This document shows, one piece after another, positions 21,708 to 30,650 of a stretch of 64,000 nt of DNA. The stretch is from Pseudomonadota bacterium. GTDB lineage: Bacteria; Pseudomonadota; Gammaproteobacteria; Steroidobacterales; Steroidobacteraceae. The stretch lies in contig JAKBWB010000005.1 of NCBI GenBank assembly GCA_021843755.1, positions 1 through 64,000 of the forward strand, given 5' to 3'. Under the pieces are notes generated by a model. The model ran no database searches and had not been told where the DNA came from. It saw only the letters and a program-made list of their open reading frames with translations. A program made the translations under genes and the position numbers. How positions within the stretch are numbered: position 1 is the first letter of the stretch; every line of letters starts with the position of its first letter.

Positions 21708-24700
21708 TCAGTGAAAATCCCGCGAGCGCGTGAGCAACGCCCCCAGAAGCGCCGTACGGTCGCGCAGCCGCCGGGCAATGATGTGCGCCACGCCATCCTG
21801 GCGCTGCAGCCGGCCGCGCACCTCGAGGAGCCGTGAGGACACCAGCGCTTCGCGGCAGACATCGCCAACGCGCGCCCAGACGATGATATTGACCTGCCCG
21901 CTCTCGTCTTCCAGAGTCACGAACGTGACGCCGCCGGCCGCCGTGGGCCGCTGACGCATCAGAACGATGCCGGCGGTGCAAACTGCGCTGCCGTCCGGCA
22001 GCGCAGTGATGTCCCCAGCCGTGCACAGCCCCGCCTTGCGCAGCGCCGGACGCAGCAGCGCCAGCGGATGCCGCCCGAGGGTCAGTCCCACGGAGGCGTA
22101 ATCCGCCACAAGGGTCTCGCCTTCCGTCGGAGCGGACAACAAAGGGGCGGGCTCACCGTGCCCGCGGACCACGCGCTCGATCGGCAGAGGCTTCTGCGTC
22201 CCCGCCACGTCCCAGAAGGCGAAGTGACGGTTGCCGCTCAGGGCCGCGAAGGCTCCGGCGGCCGCCAGCGCCTCCAGATCGCCCCGGTCGAGCCCGGCGC
22301 GCCGGGCAAGATCCTGCACGCCGGTAAAACCGCTCCCGGTACGCGCAGCGAGGAGCCGCGCGGCACCGGCCTGCGAGAGCCCCCGCACCAGCCTCAATCC
22401 CAGCCGCAGCGCCGGCTGCCCGCCCCCCTCGGGCTCGAGCGTGCAGTCCCAGTCGCTTGCGCAAACGTCCACAGGCCGCACCTCGACGCCGTGCGCGCGA
22501 GCGTCGCGCACCAGCTGCGCCGGGGCATAGAAGCCCATCGGCTGACTGTTGAGCAGCGCCGCGGTGAACGCGGCGGGCTCGTAATGCTTCAGCCAGGCGG
22601 AGTCGTACACCAACAGAGCAAAGCTGGCCGCGTGCGACAGCGGAAAGCCATAATCGCCGAATCCCAACATCTGGCGGTAGATCCGCTCGGCGAACTGCGG
22701 CGGATAGCCGCGCGCGGCCATGCCGCCCAGGAGCTTCTCACGCAAGTGTCCGATGCCGCCGCTTCGCTTCCAGGCGCCCATCGCGCGGCGCAGCTGATCG
22801 GCCTCCCCGGGGGTGAAGCCCGCGGCCACCACGGCGAGCTGCATCACCTGTTCCTGAAAGATCGGCACGCCGAGGGTGCGCCGCAGCACCGCCTCGACCT
22901 GCGGGCTCGGATAGTGCACCGGCTCGAGGGCCTGACGGCGCCTGAGATAGGGATGAACCATGTCGCCTTGAATGGGCCCGGGACGCACGATGGCCACCTC
23001 GATGATCAGATCGTAGTAGCACTGTGGCCGCAGCCGCGGCAGCATCGCCATCTGCGCGCGCGATTCGATCTGAAACACCCCGACCGTGTCGGCCTCCGAG
23101 ATCATCGCGTAGACCGCGGGGTCTTCCGCCGGCAGCGTCCCGAGGGCCCAGCGCGTGCCCCGCAGTTCATTGACCAGATCGAATGCCCTGCGCAGCGCGC
23201 TCAGCATCCCCAGGGCGAGCACATCGACCTTGAGCAGCCCCAGGGCGTTCAGATCGTCCTTGTCCCACTGCACCACGGTACGCTCGGGCATCGCCGCGTT
23301 CTCGATCGGCACCAGCTCATCGAGCCGCCCGGCCGAGATCACCAGGCCGCCGACATGTTGGGACAGATGGCGGGGAAAGCCCGGGAACGCAAGCAGCGTC
23401 TGCGCCAGCGGCAGCAGCCGCGAGAGCACCGCACCGGAAGGATCGAAGCGCGCCGCGGCGAGCCGCTCGGGCCACCGCTCTACCCCGTCCCACCCCTGCA
23501 GCGCCTTGGCCAGCCGGGCGCACGCGTCCGGATCGAGCCCGAAGGCCTTGCCGAGATCGCGCAGGGCGCTGCGCGCGCGATAGAGAATCACCGTAGCGGC
23601 GAGCGCGGCACGCTCGCGACCGTACTTGCCGTAGACGTACTGAATGACCTCCTCGCGTCGCTCGTGCTCGAAATCGATGTCGATGTCGGGCGGCTCGTTG
23701 CGCTCCTTGGAGATGAACCGCTCGAACAGCAGGCCCGCGCCGCGCTCGGGATCGACCGCGCTCACCCCCAGGCAATAGCAGACCCGCGAGTTGGCGGCCG
23801 AGCCCCTGCCTTGACAGAGAATGCCGCGGGAACGCGCGAAGGCGACCAGGTCGTGGACGGTCAGGAAATACGGCTCGTAGCCGAGCTCGGCGATCACCTC
23901 CAGTTCGTGCTCGAGCGCGGCGCGCTCGAGCGGCGGCACGCCCCGCGGCCAGCGGCGCCGCGCACCGGCCTCGGTGAGCCGGCGCAGATGGCTCGCCGGG
24001 GTCTGCCCCGGCGGCACCAGCTCGCTCGGGTACTCGTAGCGCAGCTCATCGAGCGAGAATGTGCAGCGCTGCGCGATTTGCACCGTCGCCTCGAGCAGTT
24101 GCGGCGGGTAGAGCTTGGCGAGGCGTCCACGCTCGCGCAGGTAACGCTCGCCATTGGGATGCAGGGCGCCGGCAACCTCGGCAATGGGCATGTTGAGCCG
24201 GATGGCGGTCAGCGCATCCTGCAGTTTGCGCCGTGAGCGCACATGCATGTGCACCTCGCCGCTGGCGACCTGCGGCAGTCCCATCGCGCGTGCGAGGTGC
24301 GCAAGGGCCGCGAGCCGCTCGCGGTCGGCGCCCCCGCGCAGCAGCTCCACGGCGATCCACACCTCGCCGGGGAAATGCGCGGCGAGCCACCGCGCCTCCT
24401 CCGCCCGCGGTGCTTCGCCCGGCAGCCACAGGATCAGGCAATGCGCGAGGGTCTCGGTGAGATCGTTCCGTGTCAGCCGATAGCCGCCCTTGGCGGCGGC
24501 GCGACGGCCGCGGGTGATGAGCCGGCAGAGACGGCCGTAGCCGTGCCGATCGGTGGCGAGCACCACCAGGGCGAGGCCGCACTCGAGGGTCAGCTCCGAG
24601 CCGATGATGAGCTTCACGCCGCGCTCCTTGGCCGCCACGTGCGCGCGCACCACGCCCGAGAGCGAGCATTCGTCGGTCAGCGCCAGCGCCGTGTAGCCCA

Positions 24701-24809
24701 ACTCGGCAGCCCGGGCGATGAGCTCCTGCGGATGCGAGGCCCCGCGCAGGAAGGTGAAATTGCTCAGGCAATGCAGCTCCGCATACGCAGGCCCGGACGC
24801 CTCATTCAA
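21708..24809 (-). CDS. dnaE2: Error-prone DNA polymerase DnaE2 (ImuC)
   Basis: DnaE2/ImuC is the C-family polymerase of the ImuABC translesion mutasome. The product has 1033 residues. The N-terminal PHP domain begins AELHCLSNFTFLRGASHPQELI. The palm carries PDIDIDFEHERREEVIQYVYGKYGR with catalytic aspartates, fingers follow, and there is a C-terminal OB fold (AGIVLMRQRPTAAGGVTFVTLEDESG). No ATG or GTG fits: the only suitable start is a TTG at 24809, whose TTGA overlaps the imuB stop. Upstream in the frame the sequence loses family likeness. It is the last gene of lexA-imuA-imuB-dnaE2 and so should be under LexA control. Confidence 0.96.
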   Translation of the reverse strand: MNEASGPAYAELHCLSNFTFLRGASHPQELIARAAELGYTALALTDECSLSGVVRAHVAAKERGVKLIIGSELTLECGLALVVLATDRHGYGRLCRLITRGRRAAAKGGYRLTRNDLTETLAHCLILWLPGEAPRAEEARWLAAHFPGEVWIAVELLRGGADRERLAALAHLARAMGLPQVASGEVHMHVRSRRKLQDALTAIRLNMPIAEVAGALHPNGERYLRERGRLAKLYPPQLLEATVQIAQRCTFSLDELRYEYPSELVPPGQTPASHLRRLTEAGARRRWPRGVPPLERAALEHELEVIAELGYEPYFLTVHDLVAFARSRGILCQGRGSAANSRVCYCLGVSAVDPERGAGLLFERFISKERNEPPDIDIDFEHERREEVIQYVYGKYGRERAALAATVILYRARSALRDLGKAFGLDPDACARLAKALQGWDGVERWPERLAAARFDPSGAVLSRLLPLAQTLLAFPGFPRHLSQHVGGLVISAGRLDELVPIENAAMPERTVVQWDKDDLNALGLLKVDVLALGMLSALRRAFDLVNELRGTRWALGTLPAEDPAVYAMISEADTVGVFQIESRAQMAMLPRLRPQCYYDLIIEVAIVRPGPIQGDMVHPYLRRRQALEPVHYPSPQVEAVLRRTLGVPIFQEQVMQLAVVAAGFTPGEADQLRRAMGAWKRSGGIGHLREKLLGGMAARGYPPQFAERIYRQMLGFGDYGFPLSHAASFALLVYDSAWLKHYEPAAFTAALLNSQPMGFYAPAQLVRDARAHGVEVRPVDVCASDWDCTLEPEGGGQPALRLGLRLVRGLSQAGAARLLAARTGSGFTGVQDLARRAGLDRGDLEALAAAGAFAALSGNRHFAFWDVAGTQKPLPIERVVRGHGEPAPLLSAPTEGETLVADYASVGLTLGRHPLALLRPALRKAGLCTAGDITALPDGSAVCTAGIVLMRQRPTAAGGVTFVTLEDESGQVNIIVWARVGDVCREALVSSRLLEVRGRLQRQDGVAHIIARRLRDRTALLGALLTRSRDFH

Positions 24810-26299
24810 GCGAACACTCCCTGCAGGAACCAGCGGTGCGGGGCGGCACGCTCGCGGAACAACCACAGCCGCCGGCCATACACATCCACGGCCTCGTAGT
24901 AATCCCGCTCGATGTCGTGACCATCCCACCAACCGGTCTCGATCCGCTCCGGCTCGCTCTCCAGGCGCAGCGCGCCACGATGGCGCGGCAGGCCGCCGCG
25001 CTGGCGCAACGGCCGCGGCACAGGCAACAGCCACAAAGGGCGCGCCGCGGCGAAATCGCCGGACGCGATTGCGGACGGTGCACAGGCCCCCGGTTCCGTC
25101 ACCCGCCAAGCCGCCTCCGGCCGGTGATCCGGCACGACCGCAAGACCCTGAACCGCCTCGGGACCGAGCCGGGCGCGCAACCGCTCGATGAATGCCGAGC
25201 CGCGCGCCTCGGGCAAGCCGCCGTGCTCACCGCTTTGCCAAAGCCCCGAGGAGCACAATGCCCGCGGCACGGGCTCCCCGGCGCGCAACTCACACGTATG
25301 CGCCGGCTCCGGCAGCGTGAGCATGCGCAAACGCTCCCCGAGCAACTCCGTGAGCCGCGCCGCGTCGGCCAAAGGATCAACCAGACGCAGCACACAGCGG
25401 GTCGGCTCGGCGTGCCGATGCCACAGACGACACTCGAGCGCCAACACCCCGCACTGGCGGGCCTCGAGGAAACGTCCGAGCGCCTCGATCAGCGGCGCCA
25501 GCGCCGCGGTGAGCTGCCCGTGGCTCGCCGACTCGCAAGGCAGCTCACGGCGGCAGCGGAAGCGCACCGGCGCCTCGAAGCGTTCGCGCGGATCAGGCGC
25601 GCGCCCCGTCAGTCGGTCGAGGTCGGCAAGCCGGGTCGCGCCGAAGCGCTGCGCGAACCCGGCGCGGGGCAGGCGCAGAACCTGACCGATGGTGCGCACA
25701 CCGATCGAGGCGAGCCGATCGAGCACCTCCTGCGGCCAACGCAGCACCCTCAGCGGCAGGGGCGCGAGCGAGCCGATGAGCCGGGCCGCATCCTGCAGCA
25801 CCAGAACGCATTCGCCGCGCGCGGCGGCGAGCGCCGCCAGGGGTGTCGGCGCAAATGCCAGGCTGCCGGCTATCGCCAGATCGGCGCATTCGCGCCGCAG
25901 CGCGTGCTGCAAACCCTCCACCCCGCCGAACAGGCGCAGACTGGCATGTACCTCGAGCAGCAGCCCATCGGGTGGCACCAGGCTGACGCGCGGTGTGAAG
26001 CGCAGTGCGCGCATGGCCAGACGCTGCAGCCCCTGCGGCGCGCACTGCCCGGCCGCGCCTGCGAGGTGCAGGCCCAACCACAGCTCTGTTGGCGCAGCTC
26101 GCGCCGCCCCGCCGGCCGGCGGCGGGATCCCGTTTCCCCGCGCGACCTGCGGTTGCGGGGCCGCCGGTCGCGGCAATCGTTCCCCGGCGCGACTTGCGCG
26201 CTCGTGGCCGCGGGTCGGCAAGGACTGTTCCAGCCGGACGCTCGGGCGCTCATCACCGCGCGCAAACAGATCGATGGTTCGGCGCGCTCTCACGGACAC
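24806..26299 (-). CDS. imuB: Y-family-like polymerase subunit ImuB, unusual N-terminus
   Basis: ImuB is a catalytically inactive Y-family homologue that links DnaE2 and ImuA to the beta clamp. The frame gives 497 residues. From about residue 88 on it is typical: LRFTPRVSLVPPDGLLLEVHASLRLFGG, IGQVLRLPRAGFAQRFG, and a C-terminal ETGWWDGHDIERDYYEA plus WLFRERAAPHRWFLQGVFA. The first 70 residues are basic, Pro/Arg-rich and not family-like. LWLGLHLAG (about 73-81) is followed within 12 residues by the LQRLAMRALRF segment, where other ImuB proteins have about 60 more residues. The GTG start overlaps imuA by 10 bases. Confidence 0.9.
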   Translation of the reverse strand: MSVRARRTIDLFARGDERPSVRLEQSLPTRGHERASRAGERLPRPAAPQPQVARGNGIPPPAGGAARAAPTELWLGLHLAGAAGQCAPQGLQRLAMRALRFTPRVSLVPPDGLLLEVHASLRLFGGVEGLQHALRRECADLAIAGSLAFAPTPLAALAAARGECVLVLQDAARLIGSLAPLPLRVLRWPQEVLDRLASIGVRTIGQVLRLPRAGFAQRFGATRLADLDRLTGRAPDPRERFEAPVRFRCRRELPCESASHGQLTAALAPLIEALGRFLEARQCGVLALECRLWHRHAEPTRCVLRLVDPLADAARLTELLGERLRMLTLPEPAHTCELRAGEPVPRALCSSGLWQSGEHGGLPEARGSAFIERLRARLGPEAVQGLAVVPDHRPEAAWRVTEPGACAPSAIASGDFAAARPLWLLPVPRPLRQRGGLPRHRGALRLESEPERIETGWWDGHDIERDYYEAVDVYGRRLWLFRERAAPHRWFLQGVFA

Positions 26300-26985
26300 C
26301 CTCCAGCCCCGGGGTACGTGCCACCCCAGGTCAGATCGAGGGCACCGCGCGCGCCGCCACGACTTTTGAGCAGCGTGACCCGCACCCCGCGCTCGAGCGG
26401 CTCCACGACCAGCCGCAGCATCGCCGCGGAAGCCTCACGGGCCGACGCACGCGGCCGAAACAACACCCCGAGGGCGCTGCCGCGCTGTGCGGCCAGGTGC
26501 AGACGGCGGATCTGGCGCGGCAGCGCATGCCGCGCCCAGGCGAGCCCGCTGTCGCAGGCACCCGAGCCGAGCGCCTGCTCGAGAGCCCACAGGCATTCCT
26601 TGTCTTGGGCACGCACGATCAGCAGCCGCGACAGGTCGATGCCGGCGGCGACCAGCGCCGGAGTGAAAGGCGAAAGCGGTGGAGCCACCCATGCGCTCCA
26701 GCGCGCCTCGGACCGGGTGGTCAGAGCGGCCAGCGCCGGCAACAATAGTTTGAGTTCGCCCACCCCGAAGCGGACCGGCAGAACCTCGATCAGACCGCTG
26801 CGCGGCCATCCTCCGCCGGGCAATGCCTCATCGAGGCGAGCAAATCCACTCGACCACACCGGCTGCCGGGCCGCGTGCCCGGCGCGCCAGAGCAGAGGAT
26901 GCGCCAATAGATCTTCGAGCCGCGCCGCTCCCCCGTGCGGCGGGTCCGACGGTATTGCACCGCAGCCCGGCGGATCGGCCGACAT
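26290..26985 (-). CDS. imuA: Translesion synthesis protein ImuA (RecA-like)
   Basis: ImuA is a RecA/SulA-like partner of ImuB and DnaE2 in SOS mutagenesis. The 231 residues show the family pattern VWSSGFARLDEALPGGGWPRSGLIEVLP. Then ELKLLLPALAAL occupies the position where RecA has its P-loop, and no intact Walker A motif is visible, as in other ImuA proteins. LLIVRAQDKECLWALEQALGSGACDSGLAW and RIRRLHLAAQ-type strands follow. It starts 22 bases after lexA and overlaps imuB. Confidence 0.93.
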   Translation of the reverse strand: MSADPPGCGAIPSDPPHGGAARLEDLLAHPLLWRAGHAARQPVWSSGFARLDEALPGGGWPRSGLIEVLPVRFGVGELKLLLPALAALTTRSEARWSAWVAPPLSPFTPALVAAGIDLSRLLIVRAQDKECLWALEQALGSGACDSGLAWARHALPRQIRRLHLAAQRGSALGVLFRPRASAREASAAMLRLVVEPLERGVRVTLLKSRGGARGALDLTWGGTYPGAGGCP

Positions 26986-27007
26986 GAGTGTGAGTTCCTC
27001 ACGACAA

Positions 27008-27631
27008 TTACATCAGCCCATGCGACTTGCCCCGCCGCAACACCCCGACCACGATGCCCTCGATGAGCAGCGACTGCGCCTTCAGGTCGACCCGGATGGG
27101 CTCGAAATCGCCGTTCTCCGGCAGCAGCCAGACGACCGAGCCCTCTTGACGGTACCGCTTCACGGTGACTTCGTTCTCGAGACGCGCCACGACGATCTGC
27201 CGGCTGCGCACATCAGCGGTGCGATGCACGGCGACCAAATCCCCATCGAGGATGCCGGCGTTCTTCATGCTCATGCCGGTGACCTTGAGCAGGTAATGCG
27301 GCCTGGGCTGGAACACCCCCGGATCGATGTCCAGACGTGTCTCGATGTTCTCTTCGGAAAAGATCGGACGCCCGGCGGCGACCCGCCCGATCAGCGGCAA
27401 TCCCATCTGCTCGCGAATGGTGTCCTTGAGCTGGATGCCGCGCGAGGCGCCCGGCACCAGTGCAATGACGCCCTTGCGGGCCAGGGCGCGCAGATGGTCC
27501 TCGGCCGCATTGGGCGAGCGGAAACCGAGCTCGCGGGCGATCTCGGCCCGCGTAGGCGGCATGCCCTCGTGAGTGATGAAGCGCTGGATGAGGCGCAGAA
27601 CCTGCATTTGACGAGGCGTGAGGTCTGACAT
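27008..27631 (-). CDS. lexA: SOS repressor LexA
   Basis: LexA represses SOS genes until RecA filaments trigger its self-cleavage. The 207 residues have the winged helix ([33 protein letters not shown], 5-37). The scissile Ala86-Gly87 is in VAAGRP. The catalytic dyad is S121 in GMSMKNAG and K158 in ENEVTVKRY. All positions are shifted by two from E. coli LexA. It heads the imuA-imuB-dnaE2 operon and has a LexA-type box at its promoter, so the cassette is autoregulated. This differs from species with two lexA genes; whether another copy exists elsewhere is unknown. Confidence 0.98.
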   Translation of the reverse strand: MSDLTPRQMQVLRLIQRFITHEGMPPTRAEIARELGFRSPNAAEDHLRALARKGVIALVPGASRGIQLKDTIREQMGLPLIGRVAAGRPIFSEENIETRLDIDPGVFQPRPHYLLKVTGMSMKNAGILDGDLVAVHRTADVRSRQIVVARLENEVTVKRYRQEGSVVWLLPENGDFEPIRVDLKAQSLLIEGIVVGVLRRGKSHGLM

Positions 27632-27638
27632 GGGGACT

Positions 27639-27654
27639 CTGTTCGTTTATACAA
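27639..27654 (-). promoter_or_regulatory. LexA (SOS) box of lexA-imuAB-dnaE2
   Basis: CTGT-N8-ACAA at 27639-27654 matches the gammaproteobacterial SOS box CTGT-N8-ACAG at 7 of 8 defined positions. It sits just downstream of the -10 hexamer, across the likely transcription start and only 8 bases before the lexA ATG. LexA bound here would block promoter clearance. Confidence 0.75.
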
Positions 27655-27661
27655 TGCTGTG

Positions 27662-27689
27662 ATTATATCCATAAAAATGCCCTTGACAA
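27662..27689 (-). promoter_or_regulatory. Sigma70 promoter of the lexA operon
   Basis: On the minus strand TTGTCA (27689-27684) and a consensus TATAAT (27667-27662) are separated by 16 bases. This is one of the strongest promoter matches in the window and stands out in GC-rich sequence. The expected start point is near 27655, inside the SOS box. Confidence 0.85.
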
Positions 27690-28015
27690 GCCCCCCCCTT
27701 CGCGCCACCGGCCACCCCTCCTCCCCTGTCACGCACCGGTCAGCGCGTCGTTCCGAGGACCTCGCGCCGTGTCTGCCCGCGCACCGCTCATTCCCTGACC
27801 CGGGCGATCCGTGCCTGCTCATTCAGCTTGCATTCATCTGCGATCCCAACCTCTTGCGTCCAATCCCAAAATCCAATAAAAACAGCGCGAACAGGGTTGC
27901 ATTCCCCCGACAAATTTGTTGGACTTACAGGCTCGAGTCGTGGGGGAAGCTCCACCTCGGTTCGTTTGCAGTTTTTTTCAAGACTTCACTCAATGAACAA
28001 CCCTAAGGGGACCTT
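27690..28015. other. Intergenic region upstream of the Lpp-like gene
   Basis: About 325 bases between the lexA promoter and the lipoprotein gene carry no recognisable gene. The right half (27830-28015) is AT-rich for this genome and probably contains the promoter and 5' leader of the abundant lipoprotein. I see no convincing -35/-10 pair. A poly-T run (27971-27977) and a CTAAGGGGACCTT stretch containing the AGGGGA ribosome-binding site precede the ATG. Confidence 0.5.
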
Positions 28016-28345
28016 ATGAAGTACGCGAGCGTAATAAAGGTGGCCGCGGCCGCGGCACTTGTAGTCGGTCTCGCCGGCTGCCAGAACCTGACCCCCATCA
28101 AGACCGATGTTGCCAATCTGAAATCACAGGTCGCCCAGCTGCAGACCCAGGTGTCGGCGAACCAGAGCGCGACCGCCAAGGCGCAACGCGAAGCTGTGGC
28201 TGCTCGAAACGCCGCCGACCAGAAGTCCGCGGCCGCCCAGAGCACGGCCAACGAGGCGCTCTCACTGGCGCAATCGAACAAGGCGGCCATCGACGCCACC
28301 AATGAGAAGATCGACCGCATGTTCAAGCGCTCGATCTCCAAGTAA
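28016..28345 (+). CDS. Lpp/OprI-like alanine-zipper outer-membrane lipoprotein
   Basis: This 109-residue lipoprotein has a lipobox LAGC (Cys22) after a short signal peptide (MKYASVIKVAAAAALVVG). The mature part is a long helix with Ala- and heptad-rich repeats (VANLKSQVAQLQTQVSANQSAT, then AREAVAARNAADQ-type repeats) and ends in Lys (MFKRSISK). This layout matches the Lpp/OprI murein lipoproteins, in which the C-terminal Lys can be linked to peptidoglycan. Actual linkage is inference. A good AGGGGA ribosome-binding site and a very strong terminator suggest high expression as a single-gene unit. Confidence 0.85.
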   Translation: MKYASVIKVAAAAALVVGLAGCQNLTPIKTDVANLKSQVAQLQTQVSANQSATAKAQREAVAARNAADQKSAAAQSTANEALSLAQSNKAAIDATNEKIDRMFKRSISK

Positions 28346-28369
28346 GAGCCTCCGCTCCTACGACAAGAA

Positions 28370-28414
28370 CGCCGCGCCACTGCTGAGCAGTGGCGCGGCG
28401 TTTTTTTTTTTTTT
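28370..28414 (+). terminator. Strong intrinsic terminator of the lipoprotein gene
   Basis: A perfect 14-base stem (CGCCGCGCCACTGC at 28370-28383, GCAGTGGCGCGGCG at 28387-28400) with a TGA loop is followed by 14 consecutive T (28401-28414). This is the clearest intrinsic terminator in the window. Confidence 0.97.
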
Positions 28415-28567
28415 GGCTTCCACCTGCCGCTCGACCCCCAAAGTGCGATCGCGCCGCTGCACGCGCCGCATCGGGGCAAGACGCCTCGCGGCGTTAATCG
28501 TTCCCCATGGACTCGCCTCCACCCCGAGCCATCAAGCATCACGAACGTTTGCCAGGCACAGGGAAGT

Positions 28568-28638
28568 GCCCCGCCGCCGCAGGTGGCGGACGTTGAGCCA
28601 AAAACCACGCTTTTTGGCTCAACGGCGCTCGGCGGGGC
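28568..28638. repeat. Nested extended palindrome downstream of fabH
   Basis: The outer arms GCCCCGCCG (28568-28576) and CGGCGGGGC (28630-28638) enclose a perfect 14-base inverted repeat at 28591-28604 and 28611-28624 with a 6-base loop. The inner stem carries runs of five A and five T. It lies 26 bases past the fabH stop and may terminate that operon, but there is no trailing T tract on the minus strand. It may instead be a mobile palindromic (REP-like) unit. The rest of 28415-28663 shows no gene. Confidence 0.6.
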
Positions 28639-28663
28639 AGGAGCCCCGATCCAGCGCTTATTA

Positions 28664-29617
28664 TTAATAACGGATCAGCGCCGACCCCCAGGTAAATCCA
28701 CCGCCGAAGGCCTCGAGCAGGATCAGATCGCCGCGGCGGATCTTGCCCGAGCGCACCCCTGAATCCAGCGCCAGCGGCACGGACGCGGCCGAGGTGTTGC
28801 CGTGGTCCTGAACGGTCGTGATCACCCGCTCCATCGGCAAATCGAGCCTGCGCGCCGTCGCCTGGATGATCCGCAGGTTCGCCTGATGAGGCACCAGCCA
28901 GTCGAGCGCCGTGGGCGCGATCCCGTTGGCCACGAGCGTCTCCTCGATGGATTTCGTGAGCGTGTTCACCGCGATCTTGAAGACATCGTTGCCCTTCATG
29001 GTGATCGCGCGATTGGGCTTGGACAGATCCGTACCACCGCCGCTGTAGAGCAGATTCCAGTACCCGCCGTCGGCATGCAGATGGGTCGAAACAATGCCGG
29101 GCGCCTCGGCCGGCTCGAGCAACACCGCGCCCGCGCCGTCGCCAAACAGCACCGCAGTGGAACGATCGGTCCAATCCGTGATGCGCGAGAGCGTCTCGGC
29201 GCCGATCGCCAGCGCACGCTTCGCTTCACCGGCGCGCACGAATTTGTCGGCGATCGACAGCGCGTACATGAAGCCGCTGCAGGCCGTCTCGACACTGAAG
29301 GCCGGTACGCCGCGGCAGCCGAGGCGCGCCTGCAGCAGCACGCCGCAGTTGGGGAAGAGCAAGTTGGGCGTGGTGGTGCCGAAGATGATGAGGTCCACGT
29401 CCTCGGGCTTGCAGCCGGCGGCATCGAGCGCAGCGCGCACGGCGTGCTCGGCCAGATCGACCGTGGTCTCGCCGTCCGCGGCGATATGCCGCCGCTCGAT
29501 GCCGGTGCGCTCCCGAATCCATTGATCGCTGGTGTTCAGCTTCTTCTCGAGATCGAAATTGGTCAGCACCTTCGCGGGCAGATAGGAACCCGTTGCAGCG
29601 ATGCGCGAGTACCTCAA
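28664..29617 (-). CDS. fabH: Beta-ketoacyl-ACP synthase III
   Basis: FabH condenses acetyl-CoA with malonyl-ACP to start fatty acid synthesis. The catalytic triad is visible: C113 in ETACSGF, H244 in LVPHQANLR, N274 in DHGNTSAA. The family end GGGFTWGSALIRY is intact. No ATG or GTG is suitably placed. The TTG at 29617, whose TTGA overlaps the plsX stop, gives 317 residues beginning (M)RYSRIAATGSYLPAKVLTN, which matches the family start exactly. It is the last gene of yceD-rpmF-plsX-fabH. Confidence 0.97.
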   Translation of the reverse strand: MRYSRIAATGSYLPAKVLTNFDLEKKLNTSDQWIRERTGIERRHIAADGETTVDLAEHAVRAALDAAGCKPEDVDLIIFGTTTPNLLFPNCGVLLQARLGCRGVPAFSVETACSGFMYALSIADKFVRAGEAKRALAIGAETLSRITDWTDRSTAVLFGDGAGAVLLEPAEAPGIVSTHLHADGGYWNLLYSGGGTDLSKPNRAITMKGNDVFKIAVNTLTKSIEETLVANGIAPTALDWLVPHQANLRIIQATARRLDLPMERVITTVQDHGNTSAASVPLALDSGVRSGKIRRGDLILLEAFGGGFTWGSALIRY

Positions 29618-30642
29618 GGCGTCGGGCTCCCGGTCGATTGCGGCCCAGCCAACGCCTGGGCGATCTGCGCCGTCAATCCGTGACGCGCGGCCCGCGCGGC
29701 GGTCAGGACGGCCCTGGAGAAAGCCATCCCATCGGCTCCCCCGTGGCTTTTTACCACGATCCCGGTCAAGCCGACCATGCACGCGCCGTTGTAACGCCGT
29801 GGATCGAGACGCGCAGCCACACGCGACAGCACCCCGCGGGCGGCCAGACCCGCCAGCCGCGAGCGCCAAGTCGCGTGAAATTCCTCGCGCAGCCGGGTGG
29901 CAATCAGCGCGGCGGCCCCCTCCATGGTCTTCAAGGCCACATTGCCCGTGAATCCGTCGGTGACGACCACATCCACATCACCGGAAAAGATGTCGTCGCC
30001 CTCGACGAAGCCCAGGTAGTTCAAGCCGCTCGCGAGCAGCAGCCCGTGCGCGGCCTGCACGACTTCGTGACCCTTGATGTCCTCCTCGCCGATGTTCAGC
30101 AACCCGATGCGCGGACCCATCACGCCGTACACGTCCCGGGCGATGATCGCGCCCATGGCGGCGAACTGGCGCAGCTGCTCGGGCGTCGCCTTGATGTTCG
30201 CGCCGAGATCGAGCATGTGTGTATGACCATGCACGGCGGGGATCGCGGAGATGATCGCAGCGCGCTCCACACCCGGGAGTGTCTTCAGCACGAAGTGCGA
30301 GATCGCCGTCAGCGCGCCGGTGTTGCCGGCGCTGACACACGCGGCCGCACGGCCGCTCTTGACGAGCTCGACCGCCACGCGCATCGAGGAATCCTTCTTG
30401 TGCCGCACCGCCTCGCGCGGATGCTCGCTCATGCCGACCACTTCGGTGGCCGGCACGATCGCGATCCGCTCGCGCAGCGGCGCGGGCAGCGCCTCGAGCG
30501 CCGCTTCGATCGGGGCGCTCTGACCCACCAGCAGCACGTGCAGATCCGTCTGCTCGGCGAGCGCCGCCAGGACGCCCGCAATGTACTCACGCGGCTGGCG
30601 ATCGCCGCTCATCACATCGATGGCGATCGGCAACACGGGCAC
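29614..30642 (-). CDS. plsX: Phosphate acyltransferase PlsX
   Basis: PlsX makes acyl-phosphate from acyl-ACP for phospholipid synthesis. The 342 residues begin IAIDVMSGDRQPREYIAGVLAAL, with the conserved substrate loop SSMRVAVELVKSGRAAACVSAGNTGAL near 110-135. FVEGDDIFSGDVDVVVTDGFTGNVALK lies near 215-240. It lies 8 bases after rpmF and overlaps fabH by 4 bases, the usual lipid and ribosome operon order. Confidence 0.97.
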   Translation of the reverse strand: MPVLPIAIDVMSGDRQPREYIAGVLAALAEQTDLHVLLVGQSAPIEAALEALPAPLRERIAIVPATEVVGMSEHPREAVRHKKDSSMRVAVELVKSGRAAACVSAGNTGALTAISHFVLKTLPGVERAAIISAIPAVHGHTHMLDLGANIKATPEQLRQFAAMGAIIARDVYGVMGPRIGLLNIGEEDIKGHEVVQAAHGLLLASGLNYLGFVEGDDIFSGDVDVVVTDGFTGNVALKTMEGAAALIATRLREEFHATWRSRLAGLAARGVLSRVAARLDPRRYNGACMVGLTGIVVKSHGGADGMAFSRAVLTAARAARHGLTAQIAQALAGPQSTGSPTP

Positions 30643-30650
30643 GTGCCCGC

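Noticed and set aside
22068-24236. A 722-codon plus-strand open frame
   Set aside because: It is antisense to dnaE2, without motifs.
25870-26265. A possible frameshift restoring the missing ImuB segment
   Set aside because: The other two minus-strand frames over this stretch show no ImuB-like residues, so a single frameshift does not explain the gap.
28401-28414. Run of 14 T as a phase-variable homopolymer
   Set aside because: It directly follows a perfect GC stem at the end of a gene and is simply the terminator tail.
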